Source: Tribonema minus
Lineage: Eukaryota > Sar > Xanthophyceae > Tribonematales > Tribonemataceae
Assembly (NCBI GenBank): GCA_017506865.1
Contig: JAFCMP010000057.1
Span: forward strand, 434,001 to 498,000
Direction of reading: 5' to 3'
Length of the DNA stretch: 64,000 nt
Shown: in pieces, positions 1 through 13,137 of the stretch
Layout: each line of letters opens with the position of its first letter
How positions within the stretch are numbered: the stretch's first letter is position 1
Translations under genes and position numbers: made by a program
Notes under the pieces: model-generated
What the model was told of the DNA's origin: nothing
Database searches by the model: none
What the model saw: the letters and a program-made list of their open reading frames with translations, nothing else

Positions 1-3000
1 CTCTGCCGCAAGGTGTGCAGGCGCGATCCTGCGCAGAAGGGGCGCTTTGTGCGCCTGCTGCTGGGCATGCTGCAGAGCGACAGCGCCGCGGTGTGCTACG
101 AGGCGGCGTGGACGCTGGTCAGCCTCAGCAGCGCGCCAACCGCCATCAGGTGCGTTGAGTGCGGTTGCGCCTTTACATGCAGAAGAGGCACAGCTGGCGT
201 GGTCGCAGAGCTACAGTGCAGTGGTATAGCGAGGCAGTGTGACCTCTTGCCAGTCTCAGCAGTGCGGCCAGTAGTAGCACGTTTGTTCTGCGCCACGCAC
301 GGATCAATTGCAGGGGGAGCAGGTAGCAGCAGGTTGTGCAATTTAGGCAGTTGCTGATGTTTGCGGTTCGTCGCTGAGGCCGTCTTTTATGGCAGTGAAA
401 TCGGGCGATCGAAATCGGGGCTTAAACGCCCCTTTTAAATCCACGCCAGCTTTGAAGAAAAGTGACCTGGACTTTTGCGTGAAAATGAGGCAAACAGAAC
501 GGCCACGCAAATCGGGCACGGACTCTTCGAGACGAACAGGCGCAGAACTGCTGACGTTTGCACGGCGCAGGCTCAATGCGGCGACGCCCGATCCGATTTG
601 AATGGGACTTTTGTGCCTCATAAAAGGTGGCCTGATAAAAGATGAAAGATGTCATGAATCCTTGTGAGCCTGAACAACTGCCCCAAATGCCCTCAGGTCA
701 TCTGGCGCACTGCCAGAAGGGCTCCACATGACAGATGTAAAGCGTCTTATGAATTCTGTAGATGCTCACAGCATGCTGCCTGCTTGTTGCTGTGTGTTTG
801 GCAACAGGGCGGCTGCGGCAACCTACGCACAGCTGCTCAACAGTCAGAGCGACAACAATGTCAAGCTCATTGTGCTGGAACGCCTGGATGCTCTGAAGCG
901 GCAACACGCCAAGGTTCTGCAGGCAAGCCTCATAGCCATCTCAACCTCAAAGCATTTCCGTGGCTCGCCAGCACGGACCCCCTTGCCAATTTTTTTTACT
1001 GCGAAGGCAGCAAAACTTTAACATGTGTCGCATCTTGAATGTTCGCCACAAAATCGGTTGTTGCATTGGCAGTTCAGCAGCCTGTGCGTGCATGATGTGT
1101 CAGCATGCACGACATCAGCAGCTTCTGTCAGGATGTCACGTCAACCATGCAGGTTTGCATTCATGAGACTATATAACACAGCTCACTGAGTATGCTGCGT
1201 TCTACTGCGTTTGTGCAGGAAGTGCTGATGGACATACTGCGTGCGCTGAGCTCTCCCAACATTGACATCTGCCGCAAGACGCTCACCGTGGCCATGGACC
1301 TGGTCAGCCCCCGCAACATTGAGGAGGTGGTGCAGGTGCGAAGTTGAACTTGAAGTTCATGGGGGACAATATTCACTGCATGTACTGTACATAGTCCTTG
1401 CAAACCATCTGAGAGGCACTGCGGAGCTTGTGTAGGGCACTCTTCAAGTGGTGCCTGCCTGCAAACCATGCATGAGACAGGCTCAATACGGAACTGTACT
1501 CTCCCTAAGATTTACAGTGCGCCGTACGCTGGCCTGCGTGTGAGCAGGTTGTGTGGTTGTTGATGCCACAGGTATCACTGATGAGCAATTTGCAACCTGT
1601 GCGGGGCAAGCGCTGGTGACGTACAACATTTTATACAATGACGTGTGTGATTTAAGCCAACACATGAGCAATGAGCAGCCTTCATCATGTCTGCATCATG
1701 CAAGTTTCGTTTGAATGTGCCAAGCTCCTCATCTTGGTTTGCCAGTGGCCTGAATAATCCATGCCACTGAGGAGCTTGCTGCCTACCAATGTGCACTTTG
1801 TATTGCGTCGCTGCTCATAGCATTTTTGCATGCAATCATCTCATTTTAATCATTTGTACTGTCAAATGCGTCTGTCATGTGCAGCTGCTGAAGCGGGAGG
1901 TGCTGCGCACACAGGAGGCGGGCATGGAGAAGGGTTTGACCTACCGATCCATGCTCATTCAGGCGATACACACCTGTGCCACCAAGGCAAGACAGTGCTC
2001 GAGTACATGTGGCTTTGTATAACCCATCATGCAAACATTGTAAATGCCTAGCACAATGCGGCAATGTAGGCCATGCTTCCAGCAGACGCAGATCGAGTCA
2101 CTCTTGAGTGAGGGTGCGTGGTTTGAGCCAAGACAATGGTGAGCATGGCATGATTTCTCATTTGCAATCCTGCAGTTGCTGACTGTTGACGCAAGGCAAC
2201 TGAACGGCACATGCCCTAGTAAATGACTTGCATCAAGGCAACCTGCTCAACTGTAGTAGTTCAAGCAGCACCTAAATTTCACATACTTTGAAGTATGCCA
2301 TTTCACCCTAAGCTCAATCCCCACTGCCGCCTTGCTTGCGCGCCGTGATGCAGTTCCCTGAGGTAGCGGACAGCGTAGTGCACGTGCTCATGGACTTTCT
2401 GGGGGGTGAGGGGGGCATGGACGTGGCGCTGTTTGTGCGCTCAATTGTGGAGCAGTACGCGTCGCTGCGGTCATCGGTGCTCGGCAAGCTCATGGCCAGC
2501 CTGCGGGACATCTCAGCGACGCCCGTGCTGTGCGTAGCGCTCTGGGTGGTCGGCTCGTACTGCGAGGGGCCTGACGCGCTGGCCATGGTGAGTGCATCGC
2601 AGCAACGGGGTGTGGTGAGCTGCAGTAACGCATGCAAGAGGTTGTTAAGTGTAGCACAATGTCGCCTTGCAGTTACCATTTACGGACTATGGTCAAGCGG
2701 ATGCCACGTGGAGCCTCAGACGACAGGGCATGGGGGTGTGTGACTTTTTTTACAGGCCCTGTGAACGGTGAGTGTAGCGATAGCGGTCGTCTATGTGACA
2801 TGATCCCAGACTGCCTTGCCTTGGCACATTGTTTTGCCAGTGATGTGTACTCCTCCACCATGATAATCCCAGCGATGCTCCTGCAGAAGTTGCTCACAGT
2901 ACAGGTGAGCGTAACGATGTGAGAGCGCTCAATTCAAGAGCGGTCACCGTATTAGACGGCTGGACACGGATTAGGTTGATATATGAGCTAGTTGGTGGCT

Positions 3001-6000
3001 GTTCGAGCCGACTGCTATTATCATATCCAGCATCGCTCGCAGCTTTATGGCCGACGCATGTGGTACAGTTTTGTGCAATGCCGACGATGGAGCTTATCTG
3101 AGGCGGATGATGTGCGCGGTGCTGCGGCTGCAAGGTGCAGTGCAATGTTCCTGGCTTGACTCGCCGCCGCTGCCAACGTCTACCCTTACCCTAGCTACTT
3201 GCTTTAAACCCTAGTGCTTGAGCTGCGGCTAGCCTAGGATTTGCCATATTTGTGGTCTGGTCCCTGAACAGAGGGCCTTCTCTACCCCTGTATACTTTCA
3301 TACTAGACTATACTTTCATACCAGGCTATCGTTGATTTGTTTTCACATTTCATGTTGTGGTGCACTGTCAAGTACCGTAGATCACAGAGTATAAAACCCC
3401 CCCGTTTTAGCACGTTGCGAGGCCCGTGTTCGGAAGACGGGGAGTCTTTTACGGGGGGGGGGTCTTATACTACGTACCCCCGTCTTGCACGCGCGTGAGT
3501 GGCTGCGGTACCATATATCGCATGATATATACTGCTGCACACGGCTACTGCAAGCAGCAGGCCACAAATGAACGTTCTGCAGCTCCTACCCTAGCACGCC
3601 TGGTTCAAACACGTCCTTAGCACTACAAACTCACGGCTGCAGAGGCATTGCCCAGTAACGCAGCTCGCACCACCTGCTTTGCGCTGCACCACAACTTGTC
3701 CCTCGCACTGAATATGCCGAAATGACTTGAAGTTTGAGTAACTGCCATGTTCCTTTGTCTACATCCCCGGTCTTACACAACACGTGCTTACCCGGTCTAC
3801 AGCATACCCCCGGTCTTGCGTGCACACACACACCTCCCTAGGGAGACGGAGGGTCTTATACTACAGTATACAATGGGGGGGTCTTATACAAGAGGGGGGT
3901 TTTATACTCCGTGATCTACGGTAGTAACACACACGTATGTATCATAGAGGAGTGGCAATCGTCCTGATTCTATCAATTGCACTGCATTTCAATTCTTGTT
4001 GCACGCACAGGCATTCGCCGAGCTTCGGGAAGCGGTTGGCCCTCTGCCATTTGAGACCAGTCAGGTACATGCTCACAGCGCACATGTCTTCCAGCACAAT
4101 GCACTGCGAGCGGTGTGCTGCTTGCCGCAGTGTCTAGTCACCTGTGATAGGCAACGTGATTAGACCACACGCTTGCCTGCCTTGTGCCCATGCCGCTGGA
4201 TTTGCTGCTTGTGGCACAGCATGCTACCGCCTGTGGCAACGCTGAGACGAGCGTTCTTGAATGTCATTGATTGTGCGGCGTGAGTTGATGTGTCTCTCAG
4301 CCTCAGTGGAATACCTGGTGCAAAGGCTGCTGCAGAGAGATGCACACACGCAAGCTGTGCCTTGTGCTGTCATGCCGCATCACCACCTGACCAGCACACA
4401 CTTGGCATATGGGAGATCATAAGGCATCTGAGGCACTCAGCAAATGTGGCAAGTCACCTCTTCTGCTCCGCCTGTGACAGTGTCTGCCTCTGTACCAATA
4501 ATCAAGTCTCTCACTGAGTTGTCAAGTACCTCCAATTTTCTGCGCAAGACGATGTGGTTCGTGCAGCAGACGTTGTGTGGTAACATGATCGTGACATCTG
4601 CCTTAACCGGTCGTCGCTGCTTGTGTTTTGTACCAATGCTGCTTGTGCCAGGGTGATGGCAAGAGCGCCAAGGCTGCTGCTGACGCCCCTACACTGCCTA
4701 CATACACCACAAAGAATGTGGTGCTAAGTGATGGCACGTATGCAACACAGGTAAGAAGGCGTCAGTTGAATGTAAGTGCAGTCATCTCGCAATGCACCAC
4801 CATAATACATATGGTACTGATGCCTTCATTTGCGTCCCCGAGCGCACATCACTTCACACGCGCACATGCTAGACGGCTTGCATTGAGCTCATGCAGCACC
4901 TCCACTGGCACCACTGCTGTGTTTGTGATGAATATCCCACACTGTCGTTTTGAGCTCCGGACTACAGCAGTGCTCGTCAAGTCACAAGTCATGAAGCCAG
5001 AACAGCATGTGGGACTCGTGTCACTGGCGCGCCTCCCACCAACCCTAATGATGTGTGAGAGCGTATCGCCTTCCACCGTGCCAGAGATGGACAACCAAGA
5101 AGCTCAAGCAACCACAAGACGCGCGGCTAATGCATGTGTTGCTAGGAGTCATCATTGTAAACCAGGCGGCAAACATGAGCCTGTATGTCAATGCCCACAC
5201 CAGAGATGGTGCGTTAACTTGTTGCACCGGTACAAGTACAAGTTTTTGTACCGGTTTTGACCCGTAACCGGTGGCCCGCTGCGCCGCACGCGTTGACTGG
5301 TGCGTGTAACTTGCCGTGGGTGGCAATGCCTAAACACCCGTCGGTCCCGCAGCTGATAACTGCGGTACAAGTTAAATGCCCGTTCCGCTTTATTCTGTCG
5401 GTGCTCGGGAGTTTTGCCGAGGGGAGCATCATGGTATGGTTGGTAGCGACCGATGGCGAGCGATGTTTGCCACTTGTGTACGATTGAGCAGCTCAAAAAG
5501 GCCTTCTAGATTTGAGCAGGGCAAGGTTAGAGTTCGTGAAACTATGTAGCGACGCACGCACGCTCGGCTGCCTGCAGAACACAGGTGCTGGCCGACAGCA
5601 AGCAGTGCTGCACAGCACGCGGCTTTCAGCTTGATGCGTTCACTTCGTGAGTCATTTGTAGAGGACAAGCTGTGCTGGCATGCTGCTGCTGTGATGTGTG
5701 TGCCGCACGCTATGCATATCATGCAAATTACACTCTTTGTGACATTCGCGTGCAAATGCGTGCCCACCTCTTGCAGCCTTCACATTCATGACAATTATGA
5801 GTGAGTACATGAGCATACTATGACGTTTGCATGACATGAATACTGGTGGGCCTTCCAAATAACTGGTTCAGCTGGTGAAAACTTGTTGAACCAGTAATAA
5901 CCGGTGCAACAAGTATACGGGTACCGGTTGGCACAGCTCACCAGTTAAACTTGTACGGGTAGCCACAGCTACAAGTTTCGGAATACTCGTACGCGTACTT

Positions 6001-9000
6001 GTCAAAAATTTTCTCGCGCCACGCGCGACCGGTGCAGAGATGGCACCACGCGCCATCTCTGGCCCACACGACCAACCTCAATATGAGCTGAGCTGTGCAA
6101 TGTGCATATTGTCAGCTGTGGCCTGCGAAGTGCTGCTCTCCGTAGCTTATAGCACCGTCTTGCAATATCGTCTTTAACAGACCATCATGAAGACCCCAGG
6201 CAGCACCACAAACGCCGGCGAGGCACAGGGCAGTGGGCTCAGACGCCTCATTGCAGGTGGCGACGTGTTCCTAGGAACAGCGCTGGGAGTGTGCTTGACC
6301 AAGCTCACACTGCACGCCCTCAAGTTGATGGGGGAGACCAGCAATGGCGTCAAGGACATGCAGGTGATTTGCTGGCAACACCAATGTGAAGCGAGCATTA
6401 CTCAGAGTCGCACTGGCGAGTCATTACTCATGCACCTGCGCAATGTGGCCATGAAAAAGTGGCGCGGTTTGTCAGTACAGCATCATGGTTCCTGTGTCCT
6501 GGTACTTCAGCCAAGATGAGTGTCCTATTGCACAGCCATGGACAAGTGCATAGCCATGCAGCACAAATTGGTGCAGATCTTGAATCGTCTCCTCTGTGAG
6601 CATTTGTGTGATCAGGGTGATAAGCTGACGCAAGCCACGCCTGCTTGTTAGCACAATTAACACCAGGTACTTTTACTGTGAGGCACGTCTGCAAGAGTTG
6701 CTCCACACAGAGCACAATGAAGAGTGCATAATACTTCTGAAGCGCATGACATATCTATCTATTTATCATACGTGGATGTTGCTCGAATTTGTCCGGCACC
6801 ATCATTGGGCACTATTTGGAGGCAACTATGACATGCCATGAACACCTCTGTAGCTTTTTGATTGGACTGTGTGGATGCTGCACGTAGGCCTCTGAGCTTG
6901 CTTCAATGCGCCTTGGCGCGTATCTGACCCATCTTGTGCTTGGATTTTTTGCACCCGTAGGTTTATACCCTGCAAGTGCTGTGTGGAGTGGCCCGAGTCA
7001 TTGAGGCAGCATCCACAACACACAGGGGTGCCTTTGCCGACTGCAGTGAGCGCGTCACACTGTGCTGCAAGCTGCTGCTAGGTGAGCAAGCTGACAACAG
7101 GTGTTGCAGATACAGGGCAAGAGCCAGGCGCTGCTGCCATGATGTTTAAGGATCACAGCACCTGGAGTGGTGGTGCATGCTGCATGAATGTGCTTGTCTG
7201 TCCAGCTGTTTTGCTTGCAGTATGGCACGACAAACGGCTAATGTGTTCTGTTTCAGGCAAATTGTGGTCGTCGCGCTAGACTGACGTGCAATGCAATATT
7301 CATGATGCAGAAATTTGCACTTTCAGGTCACAACAGACCATTGATCAAGTCCTGTGTTTGCAGTCTGCTGGGGCACTCTGCTGATGATGCCTGTCAAGCT
7401 GAAGTTCATTGGGTGACTGCAGTTCGCTTTGAGCATGTGGTTGTTCCTGCTGGAATTCTTGCAGAGAGTGCTTGTTGAATTGAGCACACGAAGAAGATGT
7501 TGCATAGCGTCTGCATCCATGCATCTGCCACACTTAGGACTGTCAGAAGCCAACGTAGACTGCTGGCGGCAAGTTGGCGTGATCACAGCGCACGTCAACG
7601 CACCGCAAATGGCTGGGTGATGATCCAGCGAGATCTCAGGGAGAGGTGTGCACCCAGAAAATTTGCAAGCACGTTTTGCTTGACCATGAAGAGCACTTTC
7701 TCTCTGCCTGGCCTACAATTGCCACGCCATGCAATCTTGTGACCAGGCTGCCTCATGCTTCTGCTCTCAATGTACACAGACCCTGCAGCTCGTACATCTC
7801 TGGGCTCCACCATGATGGATGGTTGCCGCGACAGCTATGCAGCTCTGCTGGCCATGGAGAAGACGGCACTGGCAATGGCTGAGGCGGCCAAGAAGGGGCC
7901 AACATTGTCACAGCCAGACGACCTTATCAACTTCAGGTAATGTGTAAGGTTGCATTTGAGTGTCCGGGGCTTTAGTGTTCTTGCGCAACTTGAGGGATGG
8001 TTGAAGCAATATGTGTGCGTGCATGTGACATAAAATGGCTCATGTCAGGACAACACGCAGGAGGAGCATATGACGAAGCCCGAAGCGTGTACCCCTGACT
8101 GTAATATTTTTACAGCTGCATGGCACTCCGAGCACATGAAACCTGAACGGCCCTGTTTATTTTACCACTCATCACAGTGCTTCCACATTTTTACAGACAG
8201 TAAACGATTGGCTTGCCTCAAACAAACATCCTTGTTTGGCTACCACACAGCTGTTGTGCCAATATTCCTCCAACCCACCAAGGAGGATCTTTGCACAAAA
8301 TAAACTGCTCTGTCACTGCCGTCTCGTGCTCTGGTTTGTACCTGCAGGCAACTGCGAGCAGCAGGGCTTGCAGGGCCTGAAGTTGACATTTACGACGGCG
8401 ATGACATCACCAAGGCCACTGGGTTAGGGGCTAATGCCGATGATGGCAACAAGGGCCGCATATACCAGCTCAGCGGCTTCTCGGACCCGGTGTACGCCGA
8501 AGCGAACGTCACTGTCCACGACTACGACATTGTGCTTGAGGTCAGTGCTTCTGCTGCCAGTTGCGCAGTGGACCACGGTGGTATATTTTGCATATTTGTG
8601 AAAACCATGGTGTTATAACACAATATCTTGCATATTTGTGAAAAAAAGCATTTTTCGCTCTATGTCAAGTGTTGCTGTGCGCCATGCTGTGGGCATTTAC
8701 GGCATTGCAGACTGTGCAAGGCAGATGCAGCCATTTGGCATGGCTGGACTATTCTTGTGGTGTAAATATCAGATACTTGTTGAACAGCGCACGATGCACT
8801 TGCCGAATTTGAGGCACCGTTGAAGGCGTGCAGTTTCTTCTTGTGGTTGTTGAGAGTTTGCCCGTGCGCTCCAGAAAGTCATGGCGCAGCTGTGAACAGT
8901 GTTTTGCAAGGCAAACTGACCCTCCCTTGGTCGCAGTAGCAGGCCAACTATCTCATTAGCACCAGTCTCCATGATGCACCTGCAACCTGCAGGCGTCGGA

Positions 9001-12000
9001 CCACGGCCAGGCACCCGGCTTATTCATTTCTTGGTACTGTATGGGTTAGAGTCTTCCATCTTCCAACCTTGGTACTGTATGGGTTAGAGTCTTCCATCTT
9101 CCAACCAAACCATGTCTCCATCAAGTGTTTACCATTATTTCTTTGATTGACAAAGCCACAGTCCCCTGCATGTTTGTCCCCCCCTGTACCAATTCCTCAA
9201 CGAGCTTTTCTGATCAATAAAGTTAACCCTGAAGTATTAAGTTGCCCGTGCTCGCTCATTTGCCATCTTTGTGATTCGCTTTCTGATGTTTCATGTGTCT
9301 TGTGCACTCTAAATGTCTCTTGCTTGGCAACAGATACTGGTGATCAACCGAACGCCTCAGACGCTCACCAACCTGACTGTTGAGCTGGCAACAATGGGCG
9401 ACCTTCGGCTTGTGGAGCGTCCTCAAGCTCACACCATCGGGCCACTTGACCAGCGCACTATCCGCGCCAACATCAAGGTGCAGCACCATAGCTCATGTGT
9501 TCCGTGTTACTTTTGTGACTGCAGCCAGTAAGCAGGCAACTGTATGAAAATGTTCGGTGAAGTCCATTGCCACCTGTGATCTCATCTTCCCGTCCAGCAT
9601 GTCCGTGTTTGCTTGCTGTCCGCACATGTGTCTCTTGTTGTTATTGTTTGTAGCAATGGGTCTCATTGCTGTGACATTTGACAGTCAATGCCACACGCGC
9701 ACCTTCGTGAACTGATGTCCATCGCGCAATAGTTGTTCGCCACTGGTGCAGATTATTTGTCGAAGTTTGATGCATGATATTATAGCGTTTATCTTTTGTA
9801 CTTCACTTTTTAATCATTGGCATGCTGCGCTACTCCACGCAACAGGTCAGCAGCACGGAGACAGGGCACATCTTTGGCACCATTGTCTTTGAGAACAGCA
9901 GCACAGCAGAGAAGGCGTACATCAACCTGAGTGACATCCACCTGGACATCATGGACTACATCAGGCCAGCCACATGCAGTGAGGAGGCGTTCCGGAGCAT
10001 GTGGGCCGAGTTTGAGTGGGAAAACAAGGTAAAGATGCACTATGGCCTCAAGGTGTTCTACTTGAGCTTGCAGGAAACAGGCATACGGGAGAGCTGTGTT
10101 GTAGGGATAGACTGGTATGCAGCAACTATTGCAATGCACTACTGCTGGGTTTATTTCCAAGGGCAGCATGCGCACAACAAATTATACTTCCTCTGTCCCA
10201 GTTTGTTTGACAGTTCACTTTGAATTGCGATATTGAGGGTGAAGATGGCAACACTGGTACAATGTCCTGTTATATAAATGGAAGAGAACTCCAAGGCCTT
10301 TCACATGCACCAATTAGTTTTGAAAACGGTCCACATCTTGAAATGTTGTCACTTTCCCACTACGAGGGTTAGGGTTTCGGGTCGCGGAGAAAACCGACAA
10401 AACTGCAAGTTTGAACTTGCGCAAGTTTGAACACAGGCGACATGCCGCGCCACACGCGCTATGGGCCATTAGAGCGATGGCAGCCTTAAGTAGAAATGCG
10501 TTATAGCAGTACAGCTAGCGTTTGTGAAGCGCACTGGCGACAGGCTACCTCGTGGTGCGTGAGCAGCGGTGGCAAACGAGCACGATGAGTTTCCCAGGTT
10601 CTGTGCCAGAATGCAGAGGATGCGCGCGCTGTCTGCCACGCTGGCGGTGCTGGTGAGCTGTGCTGCACGTTCATATGCAGCTGCAAGGCTGGCAAGCCTC
10701 CAACCATCGCTGGCGCCACGCTGGAGGCGGTGTCGGGTGTGTCTGTGAGCAGCGCTAAATCTGTCGCGTTTTGGCTCACGCGGTCTACGTCGACTGCAGC
10801 ACCTTGTATCGCTGAGCCAAGCTCAATACTCGCAGTCATTTGGGCAGATGCACAAAGGCCATGCTTTCTGACCAGCACATGCTCCACAGGGTGTTGTGTG
10901 CACCCCCAGCAGGGTCAGAGCTGTAGCGACGGCGACAGTACCGCAGCGTGCACTTCAACATGAAGTGGCGCTTTGTTGTGATAATGGTCAACATGACTAC
11001 ACTCCGTGTTGCCAGGTTGTAATGGGTGGCAGTGAGCAACGTCGCATCGAATGCAACTTGCAAATCCACAGTATTGTCGTGATTTGGTGTGCATTGCATG
11101 CTCCAGGCTGCGCGCACACACAGGAGGTCTCAAGCGACTGCAACTGGCAGACCATAGAAAAGCGCCCGATATGGTGTGTCTGGTTGTCTACAACCACCTT
11201 TGGGAGCGCAAAGGGGATGACAAACACTAACTGCACCACAACAGGTGCACAACCAGCGATAAGTGGGCATACTGCCGTGAAATGCGGCTGCTAATGTGCA
11301 TTTGTGCGCGAAAATGAGGCATATTTGAGGTCCCATCACGTGCGCACGCAGTTCACCAACATGGGGTCATGGTAAATCTCCCGACATCTTCTTACCCTTA
11401 ATTCAGGAGTGCTGATCACTTTTCATCAGGGCATCTTGAGTATTTGCTGCCGTCTTTGCCCTCAAAACTGCATTTCAAAGTGAACTGTCTAATAAACTGG
11501 GACAGAGGAAGTACAGTGAATTTCATACTTCCAAAAGTACAGGTGATCGAGTCGTCAAATTCACTGACCTGCACATCAGCGTTGGCAGCCAACATTTGAG
11601 CAGTGTTGCCCTCACGCTGGCAGTTTTGCAAGCACTTTGAAGCGATGCCAACACTGGGGATCATCACCAAGGAAATCGTCTGATTTGTCACGTAAGGGTT
11701 GTGTGGTCAGGCACTCTGAACCCAGAATGATGCCTTGCGGTCCCTTCATGGCTAGAGCGCATTTGCAGTGCATGCCTTGCAACGAAGGTGGGGCACTCCA
11801 AGTTCAATAGGCAGAGAGGTGCTGACTGACATTGTTGACAACGGTCATTGCCTGATGATGTGTGGCATGCAAACGCCTTGAATGCTTTTTCACAATTGAT
11901 CGTATCCTAGTGACATAACTTTTGTAGGCTTGTGATATTCCAGCAGTGTTGCAATGTCGCAAGGTCAAGGAGCATCCTGAGCGCACTCATTGAGTGCCAG

Positions 12001-13022
12001 AATGGAGACACCAGAATCTGGTGCAAGTGCCAACGGCTGAAACAGGAGTGATCTGTGTTTCATGCCAAAGCTACAGTTGGCACAGTCTATCACCTGCCTT
12101 GCTCTTCATCAGCATCGATGTCATTGAGAGCTCTTGCATGACACAACACACTCTCTAATGTGCCCTCAAATGACCTCCTGCTTGGTCGATCTCAACTGCC
12201 ACTGTATGATGACTTGCACGTTCTCACGCTGCCACTGGAATGCCCGCCCATCGCTATGCCAGGTTTCCATCAACACAACCTTCACGGACTTGAATGAATT
12301 CCTGGCCCACCTGGTTGCACAAACCAACACCACCTGCCTCACGCCTACAAGTGCGCGGCATGGTCCCAGCAGCTTCCTCGCAGCAAACCTTTATGCGGTA
12401 AGCAATGAGCTCTGTTTGGTAAAGCCAGGTGATGCTGACGGACATTTTGGTTCTTGAAGTGCCGAATCGCATGCATGTATGCTGCCTGCAACTACTCGCG
12501 ACACATTTGTCACAAAGCGTGTCAGTAGCCGGGAAGGGTAGGTGTGATGCCTGGTGCTTGGCATTGCGAAGCCATGGTGTCCGCACGACAATAAGCACGT
12601 GAAATGTTTTTGGTCGAGCTTGTTGCAGCCATAGTAACCATCGTTGGCTATCGTTGTCTTCAGACTGGGCAGGACATTCCACACCCAATTCAACATTTTC
12701 TACTTGCGACATGGCTCCACATCACAATGAACTCGCAGCATCTCAATCACTGGAGGATGTACAGACATCATCGTGCGCCTCAGAGTTTTACTGTGTTGAT
12801 CATTCTGGAGTATGCTCACCCAGGCCACGCTCTGCTGTCCTGCAGGTGAGTGTCTTTGGCGAAGACGCATTGGTCAACGTCAGCGTTGAGAAGAAAGCGG
12901 ATGCAGGCGGTGCCCTTGGTGGGCATGTGCGCATTCGCTCCAAAACACAGGGCATCGCGCTGTCTTTGGGCGACAGAATTACACTAGTGCAGCGCGGTGC
13001 GGGGGCTACTCCGCAGCCATGA
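1..13022 (+). CDS. COPB1: Coatomer subunit beta (beta-COP), 3' three quarters of the gene, 15 exons
   Basis: Beta-COP is a core subunit of the COPI coat that buds Golgi-to-ER vesicles. Exons read by splice sites and homology: 1-149, 808-922, 1219-1335, 1885-1986, 2354-2587, 4011-4064, 4652-4750, 6181-6363, 6961-7081, 7789-7936, 8348-8540, 9334-9477, 9846-10028, 12263-12397, 12846-13022 (stop TGA). These give about 717 codons in consistent phase; the family is ~950 residues, so about 220 N-terminal residues lie upstream of the window. Diagnostic stretches are QSDNNVKLIVLERLDALK, LRALSSPNIDICRKTL, FPEVADSVVHVLMDFL (HEAT/adaptin-like solenoid) and, C-terminally, FSDPVYAEA, SDIHLDIMDYI, MWAEFEWENK and FGEDALVNVSVEK (appendage). 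Introns 2 and 4 use GC donors. The intron between exons 5 and 6 and the one between exons 7 and 8 each hold a MITE. A TGTAA at 13133 may be the poly(A) signal. Family assignment is secure; small exons are the least certain part. Confidence 0.95.
3375..3921. mobile_element. Non-autonomous TIR element (MITE), TA target duplication, in a COPB intron
   Basis: The ends are inverted copies of CCGTAGATCAC(A/G)GAGTATAAAACCCCCC: left arm from 3375, right arm ending at 3921. Both ends are flanked by TA (3373-3374 and 3922-3923). The 547-bp interior has repeated C-run plus GTATAAGAC-type motifs (for example near 3460, 3790, 3870 and 3890) and no transposase. The TA duplication fits the Tc1/mariner superfamily, but that is inferred from the duplication only. 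Confidence 0.75.
5201..6061. mobile_element. hAT-type non-autonomous DNA transposon (861 bp) in a COPB intron
   Basis: The terminal inverted repeat is CAGAGATGGTGCG on the left and CAGAGATGGCGCG on the right (read on the opposite strand). It is flanked by a perfect 8-bp direct repeat GCCCACAC at 5193-5200 and 6062-6069. An 8-bp duplication with CAG(A/G)G-type ends is the hAT signature. Subterminal regions carry many ACCGG(T) and ACAAGT motifs in both orientations, as hAT transposase-binding repeats do. The right end also folds on itself (6034-6061). No transposase is encoded. Confidence 0.85.
8584..8645. repeat. Imperfect short direct repeat around TTGCATATTTGTGAAAA
   Basis: Two copies of TTGCATATTTGTGAAAA lie about 45 bp apart in a COPB intron, separated by a short AT-rich stretch. 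Probably a local duplication. Confidence 0.6.
9031..9106. repeat. Perfect 38-bp tandem duplication in a COPB intron
   Basis: The unit starting TTGGTACTGTATGGGTTAGA occurs at 9031-9068 and again, identical, at 9069-9106. The identity implies a recent slippage or replication duplication. Confidence 0.9.
10185..11513. repeat. Inverted repeat pair inside the large COPB intron (10029-12262)
   Basis: The segment at about 10185-10250 matches the reverse complement of about 11448-11513 (shared core CTTCCTCTGTCCCAGTTT, then CAGTTCACTTTGAA). Both arms, read in the same sense, encode a similar peptide around LPLSQF(V/I)RQFTL followed by a charged stretch, so they look like two copies of a coding fragment in opposite orientation. 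No known family was recognised. The ~1.2 kb between them holds no recognisable transposase. Confidence 0.55.
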
Positions 13023-13132
13023 CCCCTAGCGTCAGGGCAAGTGATAGTGTGTGTTCAGGTATGCCGGTGGCAGGCGCACTTACTGCGCATGTGTATGCTC
13101 GATGTGACGGACAGCATGTATGAGCATCTCCA

Positions 13133-13137
13133 TGTAA
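13133..13137 (+). promoter_or_regulatory. Candidate TGTAA polyadenylation signal for COPB
   Basis: TGTAA lies 111 bp after the COPB stop. TGTAA is the known poly(A) signal in chlorophycean algae. The assignment depends on the organism being one and is inference. Confidence 0.3.

Noticed and set aside
4628-5260. A 210-codon plus-strand frame
   Set aside because: It runs out of phase through a real COPB exon (4652-4750) and on into its intron and the hAT element; no protein-like composition beyond the exon overlap.
9031-9106. CRISPR-like array
   Set aside because: Only two adjacent identical units with no spacers, inside a eukaryotic intron.
10370-10390. Telomere-like AACCCTAACCCTC (minus strand)
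   Set aside because: A single pair of units in an intron, no array, so no support for an internal telomeric repeat.
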